Part shown: positions 62,849 to 64,000 of the stretch, in pieces | How the letters are laid out: each line of letters opens with the position of its first letter | Numbering within the stretch: the stretch's first letter is position 1 | NCBI GenBank assembly: GCA_937892255.1 | Contig: CALAUL010000081.1 | Coordinates: forward strand, 1 to 64,000 | Length of the DNA: 64,000 nt | Direction of reading: 5' to 3' | From: an uncultured Bacteroidales bacterium | GTDB taxonomy: Bacteria; Bacteroidota; Bacteroidia; Bacteroidales; Marinilabiliaceae | The notes under the pieces: model-generated | The model's input: the letters and a program-made list of their open reading frames with translations, nothing else | Databases searched by the model: none | What the model was told of the DNA's origin: nothing | Position numbers and translations under genes: made by a program

Positions 62849-63727
62849 TCAGATGTTCTCTAAGACGTGTTCTACCAAGGCTCTTACAACGGGTTTGTAG
62901 TCTTTGGAATATTCTCCCGCTTTTCTGTTGGCAATGATGGCACATACCGTGGCGGCTTTGTGTCCCATGAGTTTTGAGAGTCCGTATATTGCCGAACACT
63001 CCATCTCGTAGTTGGTGATGCGTCTGCCGTTGTATCTGAATGCCGAAATCTTCTCGTTGATGTCGGGGTCTGCCAAACCCAAACGCACAACTCTTCCTTG
63101 CGGACCGTAAAATCCCGGAGCAGAAATCGTAGTGCCTATGTTTATCGATGCGTGGTTCTTCAGTTTCTCGATAAGTTCCGTCGATGCATTTACGACATAG
63201 GGCGATGTGAGTTGCTTGTTCCAGTTTAACGTCTCTTTAAACGTCGTTTCAAAATCGTTGTCCGTAACATCGTTTCGACCGGCGTAGAAGTTTAGAAGAC
63301 CGTCGAAACCTATTGCGGCTTCTGACAGCAACCACGAGTCGACGGGCAGGTCTTTCTGCAAAGAACCCGATGTGCCGATTCTTACAAATGTCAATGCTTT
63401 GCGTTCCGGTTTCAATGTTCTTGTCTTGTAGTCGATATTTACGAGTGAGTCCAATTCCGTAAGTACTATATCGATGTTGTCGGTGCCAATGCCCGTGCCT
63501 ACGACGGAGATTCTCTTGCCTTTGTAACGGCCTGTCACTGAGACAAACTCTCTGTTCTCGGCTCTGACCTCTATGCTTTCAAAATATGAGGCTATCATAT
63601 CTACACGTCCGGGGTCTCCAACCAAAAGTACAGTATCGGCAACTTCTCCCGGTTTCAAATGCAAGTGGAATGCCGAACCATCAGCATTTATTATGAGTTC
63701 CGAATCTTCAATTCTCTTTGCTTCCAT
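62849..63727 (-). CDS. nucleoside phosphorylase (uridine phosphorylase-like)
   Basis: PNP/UDP-family phosphorylase (292 aa) that cleaves a nucleoside with phosphate. The phosphate-binding start LLVGDPGRVDMI is at about residues 34-45, VGTGIGTDNIDI near 76-87, and RIGTSGSLQKD near 117-127. Near the end NYEMECSAIYGL has the ribose-contact Glu/Met/Glu. Uridine phosphorylase is most likely; a related purine enzyme is possible. First gene of a four-gene transcript, 57 bp before the SirB1-like gene. Confidence 0.88.
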   Translation of the reverse strand: MEAKRIEDSELIINADGSAFHLHLKPGEVADTVLLVGDPGRVDMIASYFESIEVRAENREFVSVTGRYKGKRISVVGTGIGTDNIDIVLTELDSLVNIDYKTRTLKPERKALTFVRIGTSGSLQKDLPVDSWLLSEAAIGFDGLLNFYAGRNDVTDNDFETTFKETLNWNKQLTSPYVVNASTELIEKLKNHASINIGTTISAPGFYGPQGRVVRLGLADPDINEKISAFRYNGRRITNYEMECSAIYGLSKLMGHKAATVCAIIANRKAGEYSKDYKPVVRALVEHVLENI

Positions 63728-63760
63728 AAGATTCTACATTTATGAGTGTCTGTTGAAAGG

Positions 63761-63791
63761 CTAAGATACTTTTTTTTTCTTATTAATGCAA
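63761..63791 (-). promoter_or_regulatory. promoter of the nucleoside phosphorylase operon
   Basis: On the minus strand TTG (63791-63789) and TATCTTAG (63768-63761) are 20 bp apart; the -7 box has one mismatch. The ATG at 63727 follows about 30 nt after the predicted start. Confidence 0.5.
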
Positions 63792-63902
63792 TTTTTCCTC
63801 AGAAGCTTTGTGAATTTCGTTTTGCAGTTGTGTAGGGCATAGTATGTTTTGCATCTCGGCCCGGTCGGATTGTAATTCCGTTCAAGATGGTGCTTTTGTC
63901 AG

Positions 63903-63968
63903 TTTTAAACGCCATTTAAACGCCATTTAAACGGCGTTATAAAGTCATTAGAATGCTGTTAAAATGTC
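63903..63968. repeat. 11-bp array with TTTAAACG anchor, six units
   Basis: Units start at 63903, 63914, 63925, 63936, 63947 and 63958. The first three are nearly identical (ATTTAAACGCC); the next three are degenerate but keep the 11-bp phase. Shares its TTTAAA anchor with the array at 37148. The window ends shortly after, so flanking genes on the right are unseen. Confidence 0.8.
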
Positions 63969-64000
63969 GTGTGATAAGATGTCATCTGTTTCCCTTCGCT

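Noticed and set aside
1..64000. CRISPR arrays, tRNA, rRNA, transposases, phage genes
   Set aside because: I looked for spacer-type repeats, T-loop motifs and transposase or integrase motifs and saw none that hold up. The 11-bp arrays are too short in period for CRISPR.

Overview
The window is a 64-kb chromosomal segment from a member of the Bacteroidales (Bacteroidota). Four things point there: promoters of the form TTTG-N19/20-TAnnTTTG (seen here upstream of uxaC, pyrB, galM, gmd, aspC and a GH3 gene), a TonB-dependent receptor with a SusC-style N-terminal carboxypeptidase-regulatory-like domain, many short lipoproteins with a Cys lipobox, and an UpxY-type NusG paralogue. I cannot fix the genus from sequence alone. 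I found no rRNA, tRNA, CRISPR array, transposase or phage gene, so this is mostly ordinary core genome with a few accessory patches.

Layout. 0.3-7.7 kb: a hexuronate/galactan locus. uxaC, kdgK, eda and a hexuronate-type MFS permease form one operon ending in a strong terminator; a LacI-type regulator, a YhcH/YjgK/YiaL protein and a GH53 endo-galactanase lipoprotein follow. 7.8-9.9 kb (minus): pyrB-pyrI-flavin reductase, preceded by a leader that looks like a translation-coupled attenuator. 10.2-15.4 kb: a metallophosphoesterase lipoprotein with an outer-membrane protein, then a small membrane protein with a very large HExxH/beta-propeller/barrel protein. 15.7-18.5 kb: purT plus a WlbA/WlbB-like sugar-modifying pair. 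18.6-26.8 kb: a DUF349 protein, mutS2, mltG, ftsE, an UpxY-like antiterminator and galM. 27.0-33.0 kb: purC, phoH, mazG, a class IV aminotransferase, a lipoprotein and an aspartate aminotransferase. 33.6-36.5 kb: an orphan basic protein and gmd-fcl for GDP-L-fucose. 36.6-45.5 kb: a PH-domain membrane protein, a GH3 lipoprotein, a tandem ABC ATPase, a TylF-like protein, a UPF0104 membrane protein, hemW, nth and an NlpC/P60 hydrolase. 45.6-52.9 kb: a TonB receptor with a large lipoprotein partner, downstream of a 7TM-HD c-di-AMP-type phosphodiesterase. 53.0-59.6 kb: a TolC/RND/adaptor efflux operon with a divergent AraC regulator. 59.8-63.7 kb: a nucleoside phosphorylase, a SirB1-like protein, pepD and a Sel1 lipoprotein.

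How the genes work together. UxaC isomerises hexuronates, KdgK and Eda perform the last two steps to pyruvate and glyceraldehyde-3-phosphate, the permease imports the acid, and GH53 opens pectic galactan; the reductase and dehydratase steps between UxaC and KdgK are not in the window. Gmd and Fcl act in sequence. The efflux genes overlap and should be co-translated.

The most unusual signal is not a gene. At least seven intergenic places carry arrays of four to six units spaced exactly 11 bp apart. Each array has its own short anchor, usually a palindrome (TGCGCA, TGCA, TTCGAA, TTTAAA), while the remaining bases of the unit vary. The DUF349-mutS2 gap holds two such arrays back to back. I know of no described element that fits. 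The second most interesting signal is the putative pyrBI attenuator: a nine-codon leader ORF ends 8 nt before a terminator hairpin with a run of eight T.
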